Shown here in pieces: positions 18,626 through 29,565 of a DNA stretch of 64,000 nt. Under the pieces are notes generated by a model. That model was not told the origin of the DNA, made no database searches, and worked only from the letters and a program-made list of their open reading frames with translations. Position numbers and translations under genes: made by a program. The stretch is from Nitrosomonadales bacterium (GTDB lineage Bacteria > Pseudomonadota > Gammaproteobacteria > Burkholderiales > Gallionellaceae), in assembly GCA_016235045.1 (NCBI GenBank), contig JACRME010000013.1:62001-126000 (forward strand). Reading direction: 5' to 3'. Within the stretch, counting starts at the first letter, position 1; each line of letters starts with the position of its first letter.

Positions 18626-19783
18626 TCACACGCTCTTTCCACTGCGGCAATGAGCAAGCGTGCCGGTGGCCAACAGCACGAGCAACTCGGACTGACTTTG
18701 CACACCGGTCTTGGCAAAGATGGATTTCAACTGACTGCGTGCAGTATGGACGGAGATGCACAGATCGTCTGCCGCCTGTAGCACATTCCTGAGTGCGGCC
18801 AACCTCCCGGCAAGCCTTCCTTCTGCCGGGGTCAGGCCATACATTTCAGCCAACCGTTGCGGTGGTAATTGCAGGCCGCCCGGCTTGGAAAGAAACACCG
18901 CGACACACCCCGAGGCCAACCCGATATTCCAGCGCGCTGTGAATTCGAGCGGAATCGGCGTCACCACGCAGTGAAGGCATTCCCCACCGGGCAAGGCGAT
19001 ACGCATGTCGCCGCCCCAGGTGGATCCGGGTACGCCTTTGGCAGCATCGTCGATCAGTTTGTAGAGCCGGGCAGTCTCCGATAGATTTGACAAGATCAGC
19101 TTCCCTTGACGCGTGCCAATTCCATATCCCTCGGCCAACAGCACTTCCGCCGCACGATTGGCAAACAGCGGCGTGCCGCTAATGTTCGTCAGGATCACGC
19201 TCAAGCGCAGTTGATCCAGAGCACCGAGTGCCCATTCTTTTTCCACGGTGATGCTATGTATCTTGCGATGTACTTGTACAGCACGTGCGACATGCGGGGA
19301 AAGCAGACTCATCAGGTTCATTTGATCTGCGTCGAACCCGGTGGCACTTCTTCCTCGTAGCGCAGAAAACTGCACCATGTGATTGCCATCGCGGATCACC
19401 GCGGCGCCCATCGCATATTCCGAGTCGGAAGCCCGCAGGTAATCGTTGTAGAACTCGGTCTTTTTCCGCGCGGAGGGGATGAGCGCAAATTTGGAATTTT
19501 CGGTGGTCTCCACAGTGTTTAATGGCACTGTGTTGAAGAACGTGGCGAAATAATCAAGATGCACAAAGTGGTTGACATAGGACTCATGCAAAACAGGGTC
19601 AAAGCCATAGCTGGCATTAAAACTGGCCTTGCCTGCGTCATAATCAACCGAGCACAGCAATGCGGATTTTCCGTCCACTGCATTGGCAAACGCTGTGATG
19701 AATGATTCCCACTTGCTCTCATCCAGTGCGGCGTCGTAGGTCATGCCCACGAGCTTGAGTACATCCTCCCCCGAATAACTCAT
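18626..19783 (-). CDS. LuxR-family transcriptional regulator
   Basis: The 385-aa regulator has a long N-terminal sensory region (residues about 1-310, with no recognisable receiver motif or autoinducer-binding signature; it may hold GAF- or PAS-like folds). The C-terminal LuxR-type helix-turn-helix reads YGLTPAEGRLAGRLAALRNVLQAADDLCISVHTARSQLKSIFAKTGV, where TPAE, SVHTAR and KTG are the usual landmarks. ATG 19783 is preceded by GGGGAG at 6-nt spacing. The ligand and targets are unknown; the nearest genes are an IS element and pgeF. Confidence 0.82.
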   Translation of the reverse strand: MSYSGEDVLKLVGMTYDAALDESKWESFITAFANAVDGKSALLCSVDYDAGKASFNASYGFDPVLHESYVNHFVHLDYFATFFNTVPLNTVETTENSKFALIPSARKKTEFYNDYLRASDSEYAMGAAVIRDGNHMVQFSALRGRSATGFDADQMNLMSLLSPHVARAVQVHRKIHSITVEKEWALGALDQLRLSVILTNISGTPLFANRAAEVLLAEGYGIGTRQGKLILSNLSETARLYKLIDDAAKGVPGSTWGGDMRIALPGGECLHCVVTPIPLEFTARWNIGLASGCVAVFLSKPGGLQLPPQRLAEMYGLTPAEGRLAGRLAALRNVLQAADDLCISVHTARSQLKSIFAKTGVQSQSELLVLLATGTLAHCRSGKSV

Positions 19784-20157
19784 CTGAATCTCCCCGAATT
19801 CAAGACTGGACAATCTAATTATTTATTATTCAAAACAAATTAATGTGCAGAAATTCCCCACAGTTATTTTCATTTCAGTCACATAGGTAAACTTGACAGC
19901 AAACAGCATGCCAAGACAAATCCCCTACTAACAGCATCCCTACCAGCTATAGCTGATGGATTTCAATGTGCACTCTGTCGCAAATTTAGCGAATACTGAC
20001 GCACCGTCGACAGGATCGATCTGTAGCTTCACACAATTCTCAACTCCATGATTCCCACCCTTGAACTCCTGCTCGGAGTAGAGATTCTGGTGCCGGATTC
20101 TTCGTCCTTGTCGATTTGGTCAAATTCGCCGCAACCACTGCTCCGGCTTGATTCGAC
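19784..20157. other. 374-bp gap upstream of the LuxR-type gene, no gene seen
   Basis: The part next to the regulator is AT-rich (TTTGTTTTGAATAATAAATAATTA on the minus strand) and probably holds its promoter. The rest, 19900-20157, has no open frame with a ribosome site or recognisable motif. Confidence 0.35.
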
Positions 20158-20895
20158 CTACTCCAGCCAAATAAATGTGCCCATGCGGCCGGTCACGCCG
20201 TCGCGGCGGTAGGAATAGAACTTGTCTTTCTGGTGAAAGGTGCAGAAGGTGCCGCCGTAGATGCGGCTGATGCCCAGCGCATTCAGGCGCTGGCGCGCCA
20301 GCCGGACCATGTCGGCGCGGTATTTGCCCTCGGCAGCCAGCGGGACGAAGGCGGCAGCCGCACTGGCATCGTGCGCCATGAATGCCGCGCGCACATCTTC
20401 GCCGACTTCGAAGGCATGCGGCCCGATGGTCGGGCCGAGCCAGGCCATCAGTTTCTGCGGCGCGACGCCCATCTCTTTCACGGTGGCTTCGATCACGCCT
20501 GCCGCGAGGCCTTTCCAGCCGGCATGTGCAGCGGCAACCACGCTGCCGTCCTCGTCGCACAGCAGCACGGGCAGGCAATCCGCAGTCATGATCACGCATA
20601 CAGAGCCGCGCTGCTTCGCAACGCTGGCGTCGGCCACGACGCGGCAGGCCGCGGCGTCGGCGTTCGCCACCTCGACGCCATGCACCTGTTCCATCCACAC
20701 CGGTTCGCTCGGCATGAACGGCGCCAGCATCTGGCGGTTGCGGTTCACGCGCACCGGATCATCGCCGACATGCAGGCCGAGGTTGAATGCGTCGTAGGGC
20801 GCGGCGCTGATGCCGCCCAGGCGCGTGGTCTGCAATGCTTTTACGTTGGCCGGTGCCGGCCATTCCGGGTAGATGAAGGTCTCATTCAACGACAT
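20158..20895 (-). CDS. pgeF: Peptidoglycan editing factor PgeF / YfiH-type multicopper (laccase) domain protein
   Basis: The 245-aa protein has the DUF152/YfiH signatures: QVHGVEV, MTADCLPVLL (ADCxP), AAHAGWKGLAAGVIEATV (AHAGWxG, metal-binding His) and GPTIGPHAFEVGEDV. The C-terminus GGTFCTFHQKDKFYSYRRDG is typical. YfiH homologues are purine-nucleoside-active enzymes and in E. coli remove wrongly incorporated L-Ser from peptidoglycan stems. Its start overlaps the end of rluD by 14 nt, an arrangement common in proteobacteria (rluD-yfiH). Confidence 0.9.
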   Translation of the reverse strand: MSLNETFIYPEWPAPANVKALQTTRLGGISAAPYDAFNLGLHVGDDPVRVNRNRQMLAPFMPSEPVWMEQVHGVEVANADAAACRVVADASVAKQRGSVCVIMTADCLPVLLCDEDGSVVAAAHAGWKGLAAGVIEATVKEMGVAPQKLMAWLGPTIGPHAFEVGEDVRAAFMAHDASAAAAFVPLAAEGKYRADMVRLARQRLNALGISRIYGGTFCTFHQKDKFYSYRRDGVTGRMGTFIWLE

Positions 20896-21880
20896 CGCTC
20901 GCCTCGTCGATCTGTTCCAGCAGTTCTTCCATGTCATCCGGCAGCGGGGAGTGGAACTCCATGCGTTCGCCGGTGACGGGATGATCCAGCGCGAGTTGGG
21001 TGGCATGCAGCGCCTGACGCGGGAAGCCGTTCAGCAGTTCGCGCAGTAGGGGCTGCGGACATTTCTGCGTGCCGCGCTGATAGACGCTGTCGCCCACCAG
21101 CGGGTGGCCGATGTGGGTCATGTGCACGCGGATCTGGTGGGTGCGGCCGGTTTCCAGGCGGCAGCGCACCAGGGTGCAATAAGGGAAGCGCTCCTCGATG
21201 CCGACATGCGTGACCGCTTCCTTGCCGCTTTCGGTCGTGGCCATTTTCACCCTTTGAGTGGGATGGCGGCCGATGGGGACGTTGATGGTGTAGTTGCGGT
21301 CGAGTTCGCCCCACACCAGCGCGAGGTATTCGCGCTTCACGCTGCGCGCCTGCATCTGCCGCACCAGCGCGGTCTGCGCGACCAGCGTCTTGGCGACCAC
21401 CATCAGGCCGCTGGTATCCTTGTCGAGGCGGTGCACGATGCCCGCGCGCGGCACGTTCGCCAGTTGCGGCGCGTGGTGCAACAGCGCGTTGAGCAGCGTG
21501 CCCTCCCAGTTGCCGCTGCCGGGATGCACCACCAGCCCGACCGGCTTGTCGATGACGATGATGGCATCGTCCTCAAAGACGATGTCCAGCGGGATGTCCT
21601 CGGCCAGATAAGGCTGTTCGGAGGGGTGGATCTGCGGCAGGACGCAGACGGTCTCGCCGCCCCACACCTTCTGCTTGACGGTGGCGGGCTGGCCGTTGAG
21701 CGTGACCAGGCCCTGTTCTACCCAGTCCTGCAGGCGGCTGCGCGAATACTCGGGGAGCAGTTTGACCAGGGCATGGTCGAGGCGCAGCCCGCCGTACTCC
21801 TTCGGCACCTTCATCTCAAGCAGGTCGGCAGCGTCGTCGTCTTTGCTATAATCGGGAAAATCTTCTTCGGGTTCCATCAT
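20882..21880 (-). CDS. rluD: 23S rRNA pseudouridine synthase RluD
   Basis: RluD makes pseudouridines 1911/1915/1917 in helix 69 of 23S rRNA. An N-terminal S4 domain (RLDHALVKLLPEYSRSRLQDWVEQGLV) is followed by the catalytic core with GIVHRLDKDTSGLMVVAKT, where HRLDKDTSG carries the catalytic Asp, and by GRTHQIRVHMTHIGHPLVGD. Two adjacent ATG codons (21880 and 21877) could start the 332- or 331-aa protein; both overlap the first codon of bamD on the opposite strand, so the two genes diverge from the same few bases. It is cotranscribed with pgeF. Confidence 0.93.
   Translation of the reverse strand: MMEPEEDFPDYSKDDDAADLLEMKVPKEYGGLRLDHALVKLLPEYSRSRLQDWVEQGLVTLNGQPATVKQKVWGGETVCVLPQIHPSEQPYLAEDIPLDIVFEDDAIIVIDKPVGLVVHPGSGNWEGTLLNALLHHAPQLANVPRAGIVHRLDKDTSGLMVVAKTLVAQTALVRQMQARSVKREYLALVWGELDRNYTINVPIGRHPTQRVKMATTESGKEAVTHVGIEERFPYCTLVRCRLETGRTHQIRVHMTHIGHPLVGDSVYQRGTQKCPQPLLRELLNGFPRQALHATQLALDHPVTGERMEFHSPLPDDMEELLEQIDEASDVVE
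21847..21852 (+). promoter_or_regulatory. TATAAT, possible -10 box for bamD inside rluD
   Basis: TATAAT ends 26 bp before the bamD ATG, the right distance for a short leader. There is no gap between rluD and bamD, so the bamD promoter must lie within the rluD coding region. No convincing -35 box is visible. Confidence 0.35.
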
Positions 21881-22670
21881 GCGCCATAGTTTAGCCGTTT
21901 TCCTCCTGCTCTCGTTAGTTGCTTGCAGCACCGATCCCAATAAAGAGGAAAATAACGCCTCGGCCGAAGAGTTGTACACCCAGGCCAAGGCTTCGATGGA
22001 GGATCGCAGCTACGAAAAAGCGATCCAGCAGTTTGAAACGCTGCAATCGCGTTACCCCTACGGGCGCCACGCGCAGCAGTCGCAAATGGAGATTGCCTAC
22101 GCCTATTACAAGCACAGCGAACCGGCACCCGCGCTTGCCGCCGTGGATCGTTTCATCAAGCAGTATCCGAACAGTCCCAACCTCGACTACATGTTCTACC
22201 TCAAGGGACTCATCAACTTCAACGAGAACATCAACAGCCTGCTCGGCACGTTCTTCAAGCAGGATCCCGCGGAAAGGGATCCGACCGCGTTGCGCGAATC
22301 GTTCGACTCCTTCAAGGAGCTGGTCGCGCGCTTCCCGGACAGCAAATACACGCCGGACGCCAGGTTGCGCATGCAATACCTGCTCAATACGCTGGCCAGT
22401 TCCGATATCCATGTGGCCAGTTATTACCTGCGCCGCGGCGCCTATGTTGCTGCGGTAAACCGCGCCAAAAGCGTGCTGACCGATTTCCCGCAAACGCCGC
22501 AAACGCGCGATGCCTTGCAGATCATGGTGCAAGCCTATGACGCAATGGGCATGAAGGATCTGAGCAAGGATGCCCAGCGCGTGCTCAACCTCAACGCGGC
22601 CAAGGACGGGATCAAGCCGGTCGAGCGGGAGATGCCAAGCAAAGCGCCCTGGTGGCAATTCTGGAGCTAG
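21879..22670 (+). CDS. bamD: Outer membrane assembly lipoprotein BamD
   Basis: BamD is the essential TPR lipoprotein of the BAM complex that inserts beta-barrel proteins into the outer membrane. The 263-aa product has a lipoprotein signal (LAVFLLLSLVAC) and five TPR-like helical pairs: AEELYTQAKASMEDRSYEKAI, FETLQSRYPYGRHAQQSQ, AYAYYKHSEPAPALAAVDRFI and so on. FKELVARFPDSKYTPDARLRM is typical of the family. A NUDIX gene follows after 4 nt. Confidence 0.93.
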   Translation: MRHSLAVFLLLSLVACSTDPNKEENNASAEELYTQAKASMEDRSYEKAIQQFETLQSRYPYGRHAQQSQMEIAYAYYKHSEPAPALAAVDRFIKQYPNSPNLDYMFYLKGLINFNENINSLLGTFFKQDPAERDPTALRESFDSFKELVARFPDSKYTPDARLRMQYLLNTLASSDIHVASYYLRRGAYVAAVNRAKSVLTDFPQTPQTRDALQIMVQAYDAMGMKDLSKDAQRVLNLNAAKDGIKPVEREMPSKAPWWQFWS

Positions 22671-22674
22671 GCGC

Positions 22675-23217
22675 ATGAAGTTCTGCCCGGAATGCGGAGC
22701 CCCCGTTGAACTGTCCCTGCCACAGGACGATCACCGCGAGCGCCATGTCTGTACCGTGTGCGGCACCATCCATTACCAGAACCCCAAACTCATTGTCGGC
22801 GCCATCCCCGAATGGAAAGACGGTCGCATCCTGCTCTGCCGCCGCGCCATCGAACCGCGCAGCGGCCTGTGGACGCTCCCGGCCGGATTCATGGAAAACG
22901 GCGAAACCACCGCCCAGGCCGCCGCGCGCGAAACCATGGAAGAAGCGAATGCCGATATCGAGGTGCACGACCTGTATGCGATGTACAACCTGCCCTATAT
23001 CAACCAGGTGCAACTGCTGTACCGCGCCACACTGCTGAACCTGGATTTTTCGCCGGGGGTGGAGAGCCTGGAAGTCGAGCTCTTCGGCGAAAACGAAATC
23101 CCCTGGGACACGCTGGCCTTCCGGCCGATTCGCTACACGCTGGAACACTACTTCTCCGACCGCAAACGCGGCGATTTCATCTTCCGCAACGCCGACCTCA
23201 CACCGCCCAAGCGCTGA
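22675..23217 (+). CDS. NUDIX hydrolase with N-terminal zinc ribbon
   Basis: The 180-aa protein has a zinc ribbon (CPECG...CTVCG, residues 4-28) followed by a NUDIX fold. The NUDIX box GFMENGETTAQAAARETMEEANADI fits GX5EX7REUXEEXGU except that Ala replaces the late glycine. The layout resembles NADH-pyrophosphatase-like or ADP-ribose-type NUDIX proteins, but it lacks the NudC SQPWPFPxS motif, so the substrate remains open. It is 4 nt after bamD and probably cotranscribed with it. Confidence 0.85.
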   Translation: MKFCPECGAPVELSLPQDDHRERHVCTVCGTIHYQNPKLIVGAIPEWKDGRILLCRRAIEPRSGLWTLPAGFMENGETTAQAAARETMEEANADIEVHDLYAMYNLPYINQVQLLYRATLLNLDFSPGVESLEVELFGENEIPWDTLAFRPIRYTLEHYFSDRKRGDFIFRNADLTPPKR

Positions 23218-23225
23218 AACTGCAC

Positions 23226-23383
23226 TAACCCGGATATTTCACCAACTTCCTCCGGGAATCGCCGAAATCCGCATGGCTATTTAGTCCGTAGGAGCGCAAC
23301 TTGTTGCGCGATAAGGTTTATGCGGAAGATCGCCCGGCAAGCCGGGCTCCTGCCAAAACTGCCTCATGAAATATCCGGGCCAA
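23226..23383. repeat. MITE-like element containing a nested REP palindrome
   Basis: Outer inverted ends are AACCCGGATATTTCA (23227-23241) and the inverse of TGAAATATCCGGGCC (23367-23381), matching at 13 of 15 positions. Inside, at 23288-23353, is a 66-bp REP (GTAGGAGCGCAACTTGTTGC...GGGCTCCTGC) of the family that also interrupts the NAD(P)HX dehydratase gene. Confidence 0.7.
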
Positions 23384-23403
23384 GGCCGGAGAGTAGTTTT
23401 GCT

Positions 23404-24630
23404 TTATCCCGCCTGTCCATCCACCCGCGGCCGCAGATACACCGGCAAATAGCGCAACACCCAGGGAGAAAAACAGGCCAACCAGAGTGCCGCGGCAGCA
23501 ACATACAGCCAGGAATTGGCTTGTATGGGCAGCATGTCCGCCAGCACGCGCAACAGGGCAACAAGCTGCATCCCCAGGAACATCAGTTGGACTGGTTTAT
23601 CCACCCGCATCGGCAGGCCGGAGTGACCGAGCGTCACGCGCGTGCCCAGACCGATCAGCAATGTGGCGAAGCAGCCGATGGTGAGAGCGTGCAGCGGTGC
23701 GAGTCCCCAATTCAGGATGGCGCTGCCACTGATAACAGGCATCAGACTCTGGATGCCGAACATCAGCATGGCAATGCCCATCCAGGCAAAACCGATGTGC
23801 AAAACACCGAGCAGGGGTATGCGCAAACTGCGATGCAGTCCCCAAGCATAGGACAAATACAGCGCTGCAAAAGCCATGGGGAAGTCGCTTGCCCACAGCC
23901 AATTGCTTGCGTATAAAAGTTGCAGCAGTGTGTGCGTTACGCTGCCCGCCAGCATGATCCACCACGGCCAGTCCGGACGCCGGACGATAAACTGGGGCAG
24001 TGCGCTGCTGGTGAAGAAGGGCAGCATGCGGTGCGCGACGCTCGCGAAAACCGGCAGCAGAAACAGCCATAACCCGCCCTGGATCGCGACGCGCAGATAA
24101 ATGTCGTTGTCGTTCAATAGCCAGACCAGGTAGGCGGCAAGACTGAACCAACCCAGGCCGAGTGCGATAAAAATGATGGTCGGGTGGCGCTTGTCGGGAT
24201 GTTTTGTATCGCGCAGGACCCGCCACAAGGCGTAGAGCGCAGTTCCCCAACCGGCCAGGGTGCTTGCGACTGCGACTGCCAGAATGCCGGTACCGGCAAA
24301 CAGGCCGACATAGAAACCGGCGGCCCCCGGCATGAGCAACAGGAACGCGGGCAGGAAATGCCGGGCCGGAATTTCCGGGCTCCCCATCCAGCGCGGAAAA
24401 ACCGTCATCAGGAAACCGAACATGAAGAACGGAAACAGTCCGTAGATCATCAGGTACGCATGCGCGGCACTGGGGATGATGGCCCACGACGCGGGCTGCC
24501 CGGCGATGCCAAAGCGCGTGACCAGCTCGTAGAGCCACCACAGCATGACGGCAACGGTTTGCAGGGCGCCGCCGAAGAACATGACGCGGTGCGGGGCGGC
24601 GGTAAAACTATTCCAGAGTTTGCTTGGCAT
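23404..24630 (-). CDS. nnrS: NnrS family heme/copper membrane protein
   Basis: The 408-aa inner-membrane protein has about 12 helices and the NnrS landmarks: PHRVMFFGGALQTVAVMLWW at the N-terminus, HAYLMIYGLFPFFMFGFLMTVFPRW, and HALTIGCFATLLIGLGTRVTLGHSG near the end. NnrS binds heme and copper and is co-regulated with denitrification genes; it eases nitrosative stress. It is the last gene of the minus-strand nitrite/NO region; the TonB receptor lies 129 bp upstream. No FNR-type box was seen directly upstream. Confidence 0.9.
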   Translation of the reverse strand: MPSKLWNSFTAAPHRVMFFGGALQTVAVMLWWLYELVTRFGIAGQPASWAIIPSAAHAYLMIYGLFPFFMFGFLMTVFPRWMGSPEIPARHFLPAFLLLMPGAAGFYVGLFAGTGILAVAVASTLAGWGTALYALWRVLRDTKHPDKRHPTIIFIALGLGWFSLAAYLVWLLNDNDIYLRVAIQGGLWLFLLPVFASVAHRMLPFFTSSALPQFIVRRPDWPWWIMLAGSVTHTLLQLLYASNWLWASDFPMAFAALYLSYAWGLHRSLRIPLLGVLHIGFAWMGIAMLMFGIQSLMPVISGSAILNWGLAPLHALTIGCFATLLIGLGTRVTLGHSGLPMRVDKPVQLMFLGMQLVALLRVLADMLPIQANSWLYVAAAALWLACFSPWVLRYLPVYLRPRVDGQAG

Positions 24631-24759
24631 ATTGGTAGGGTCGGGAGTGTAAGAAACGGTACAAATGCCGGATACGGATGAAGAAGGTTATCTGATCGAT
24701 CCATCGACCTGCATCACATCTCCTTATTACTCTGGCCGTGTTCATCTTCGGCATGTTCA

Positions 24760-26988
24760 TCAAAAAGAAAACACGAGCTCGGCAACCAGATTGCGTCCCG
24801 GCATCAGAAAGTAGGAATACACCTTCCTGTCGAACAGGTTGTTGATGGCGAGATTGCCCTGCACTTTGCCGGAAAACGCGTAACCCGCTTTGGCATCGAC
24901 CAGGGTGTAAGAGTCGTAACTGGTCGGCACGCCCTCGACCACATCGGTGTTGCGCGCCGTCGCGAAGATATGGCTGACATAACGCGCAGCCAGCCTGCCC
25001 GACCATGCTCCCCGCCGTGCGGTCATGGCAAGACCGCCGATGTTCTTCGGCGAATCGGTCAGCCGCTTGCCGACGCTCAACGGGTCGGCGCTGTTCTCCA
25101 GCATGCGCGATTCGATATAGGCATAGTTCGCCTCCAGCGCCAGCCACTCGGTCAATCCGGTCGTCGCAGCCAGTTCGATGCCGCGCACCTTCGCGCTGGC
25201 GGCGTTGATGCGTTGCGACAGCACCAGGGGCGTGATCTGCTTCAGGTAGATCAGGTTGCTGAGGCGGTTCTCGAACAGGGTCGCCGTCGCTCTGGTGTTA
25301 CCGCCGCCCCGCATCTCACCGCCGATTTCCCATGTCGTGCCGCGCTCGGGCTGCAGGTTGGGGTCGCCCTGGGTGGTGAGGCCGTTGACGGTCGAGGTCG
25401 TATACATGTCCTCGTTGGTCGGCGCGCGGAAGGAACGGCCGAAGGAGGCGCGCAGCGTGGCGGATTCGTTTGCCTGATAGACGGCGGACAGTTTCGGGCT
25501 GAATGCGGCAACGCTGCGCGCGGGGAACACCGTGGCACCGGCCGGTGCGGTGTTCCTGAAGTTGTCACCGCGGGTCTCCCAGCGATCCAGCCGTCCGCCC
25601 AGATACACGCGCAACGCCTCAGCCATCTGGATCTCGTCCTGCACGAAGACCGCAGTCGTCATCGAATCGCCGCGGTAACCGCCGTTCAGCGAAACGCGCG
25701 AATCGGGGTTGCGCCAATCGCTCAGCGCATAGGATTGCTGGTTCGCATAGTCCCGATGCAAGGCCAGCCCGGTCACCCAGAAATGCCGCAACCCCGCCGG
25801 AAAACTCAACTGCAGCGCGGCATCGACACCGCTGTTCGGGGTATCCGTCAGCGTGCCCGCCCCGCCGGACCAGGTGGAGGTCGTCCCTGCCTGGGTGAAA
25901 CTGTAGGCCCGGTCGATGCGGGCGAGATCGACCTTCAATAAAAATCCCTCGCCCGCGGTTCCGTCATAGCCGGCGAAATATCGCGTCGCCGCTTCATGCA
26001 GCGGCGAATTATTGACGAAGTTGGACTCGCTCAAGGTGACGCGCTCGCCGTTGATATCCAGCGTGCCGCCCGACACCGGCGCCCCCGTGGCATCCCGGAG
26101 ATAGGTATTGAAATGCGTGTAGCCCTGGTCGATGTTCTGGCGGGCGATGCCGGCATACAGCTTGTCGCGCTCGTTCAGGAAATAGAACAGCCTGGCCGTC
26201 GCATTGGTCGAGTCCCACGGCGCCGCCCCCTTGTCGCCGACCAGCCAGGCGGATGCGCCGTCGCGGGTGGCGATCGGCAGTGCCCCGCTCACCGGCGTGC
26301 CGGGCGCTCCGGCGACCGGAGTTCTGACGACATAGTCGTTCACATAGCTGTCGCGGTTCTGCCGGCCGTAGCCGACCACGACACCGAAGCCGTTATCCAG
26401 TCTCTCGCGCCAATAGACGCTGGCATCTTCGCCGCCCGCATCCTGCCAGCCTTTTTTTACCCTGGCTGTGAATTCGTGCTTGACCGGCTGCTTGGTGATG
26501 ACGCTGACCACGCCGCCGATGGCATTGCTGCCGTACAGCGAGGAGAACGCGCCTGGAACGACCTCGACGCGCTCGATATCCTCGACGAAGGGAATGCGCC
26601 AGTTCACCTTGCCCGAACGGCCGTCCTGCAGCGGCTGGCCATCGAGCAGGATGAGCGTCTTGTTCTGGTCGATACCGCGCAACGACATGCCGCTGGTGCC
26701 CGAAGTCCCCTGCGACAAGCCAAGCGCGCCATCGCGCAGATAGAGACTGGGCACCTGGTCGAGCACATCGCCGAGTCGGGAGACGCTCTTCGCCGCGATG
26801 TCCTTTGCCGTGACCACTGTCGCTGCGGCTGGCACATTCGCGAACGCGGCAGTCACCCGGGTCGCGGTCACCACCACTTCGTCCAGCACAGCGGGATCAT
26901 CGCCCGCCGCTGCGTCTGCCGCATTGAGCCAGCAGCAACCCAGGCCCAACGCGAACAGCACCGATCCTTGGCGCAATTGGCTTCTCAT
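24760..26988 (-). CDS. TonB-dependent outer membrane receptor
   Basis: The 742-aa receptor has a signal peptide (VLFALGLGCCWLNAADA), a TonB box-like LDEVVVTATRV, a plug domain (DVLDQVPSLYLRDGAL; RIPFVEDIERVEVVPG; SSLYGSNAIGGVVSVIT) and a long beta-barrel ending in ELVFSF with a terminal Phe. The plug resembles BtuB- and siderophore-type receptors. In denitrifying bacteria some TonB receptors (NosA/OprC type) serve copper uptake, and its place between nnrS and the cytochrome c/nirS genes makes copper, heme or iron supply reasonable, but this is context inference only. AGGGAA supports ATG 26988. Confidence 0.85.
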   Translation of the reverse strand: MRSQLRQGSVLFALGLGCCWLNAADAAAGDDPAVLDEVVVTATRVTAAFANVPAAATVVTAKDIAAKSVSRLGDVLDQVPSLYLRDGALGLSQGTSGTSGMSLRGIDQNKTLILLDGQPLQDGRSGKVNWRIPFVEDIERVEVVPGAFSSLYGSNAIGGVVSVITKQPVKHEFTARVKKGWQDAGGEDASVYWRERLDNGFGVVVGYGRQNRDSYVNDYVVRTPVAGAPGTPVSGALPIATRDGASAWLVGDKGAAPWDSTNATARLFYFLNERDKLYAGIARQNIDQGYTHFNTYLRDATGAPVSGGTLDINGERVTLSESNFVNNSPLHEAATRYFAGYDGTAGEGFLLKVDLARIDRAYSFTQAGTTSTWSGGAGTLTDTPNSGVDAALQLSFPAGLRHFWVTGLALHRDYANQQSYALSDWRNPDSRVSLNGGYRGDSMTTAVFVQDEIQMAEALRVYLGGRLDRWETRGDNFRNTAPAGATVFPARSVAAFSPKLSAVYQANESATLRASFGRSFRAPTNEDMYTTSTVNGLTTQGDPNLQPERGTTWEIGGEMRGGGNTRATATLFENRLSNLIYLKQITPLVLSQRINAASAKVRGIELAATTGLTEWLALEANYAYIESRMLENSADPLSVGKRLTDSPKNIGGLAMTARRGAWSGRLAARYVSHIFATARNTDVVEGVPTSYDSYTLVDAKAGYAFSGKVQGNLAINNLFDRKVYSYFLMPGRNLVAELVFSF

Positions 26989-27082
26989 CTGCGTTCCCTG
27001 GATATTTCGGAAAGACAGCGCAGGCCCGCCCCCCTTGCACCCGGACCTGCGCTCCATTTTGTAGCTGCACCCGGGGGACGGC

Positions 27083-27412
27083 TCAATGCGCCAGCACCCA
27101 TTCCACCAGGGTCTTGATGTCGGCGTCCTTCACTTTCGGGCTGTTGGGCGGCATCGGAACCGCCCCCCATACCCCGGCGCCGCCTGTCTTCACTTTCTTG
27201 AACAATTTGTCCTTGGCCGTCTTGTCGCCTTTGTATTTCTTGGCGACATCCTTATATGCCGGCCCGACCAGTTTCTTGTCCACGGTATGGCAAGCGAAGC
27301 ATCCGCTTGCCTTCGCCAGCGCATCGCCTTTCGCCATGTCCACCGCCGCCTGTGCAGGCTGCATGCCCGTCAACCAGGCCCCTGCCAATACCAGCAAATA
27401 ACGCATCTTCAT
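27083..27412 (-). CDS. Small periplasmic cytochrome c (c551/c552 type)
   Basis: The 109-aa precursor has a signal peptide (LLVLAGAWLTGMQPAQA) and one class I cytochrome c domain: heme motif CFACH, the GPAYKDVAKKY loop, and the distal Met in WGAVPMPPNSPKV. Proteins of this type donate electrons to cd1 nitrite reductase in Pseudomonas-like organisms. It sits 99 nt downstream of nirS on the same strand, so it is the likely NirS electron donor. AAGGAA precedes ATG 27412. Confidence 0.9.
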   Translation of the reverse strand: MKMRYLLVLAGAWLTGMQPAQAAVDMAKGDALAKASGCFACHTVDKKLVGPAYKDVAKKYKGDKTAKDKLFKKVKTGGAGVWGAVPMPPNSPKVKDADIKTLVEWVLAH

Positions 27413-27511
27413 GATCTGTTCCTTTCAGTCAGTTCCAGATATTTGCATGGCGGGCGATCCGGAGAATCGCAGGCCATGCCCCTTTTCCCGATCCCGCAAC
27501 GCCACTCAGGA

Positions 27512-29565
<2,054 letters not shown>

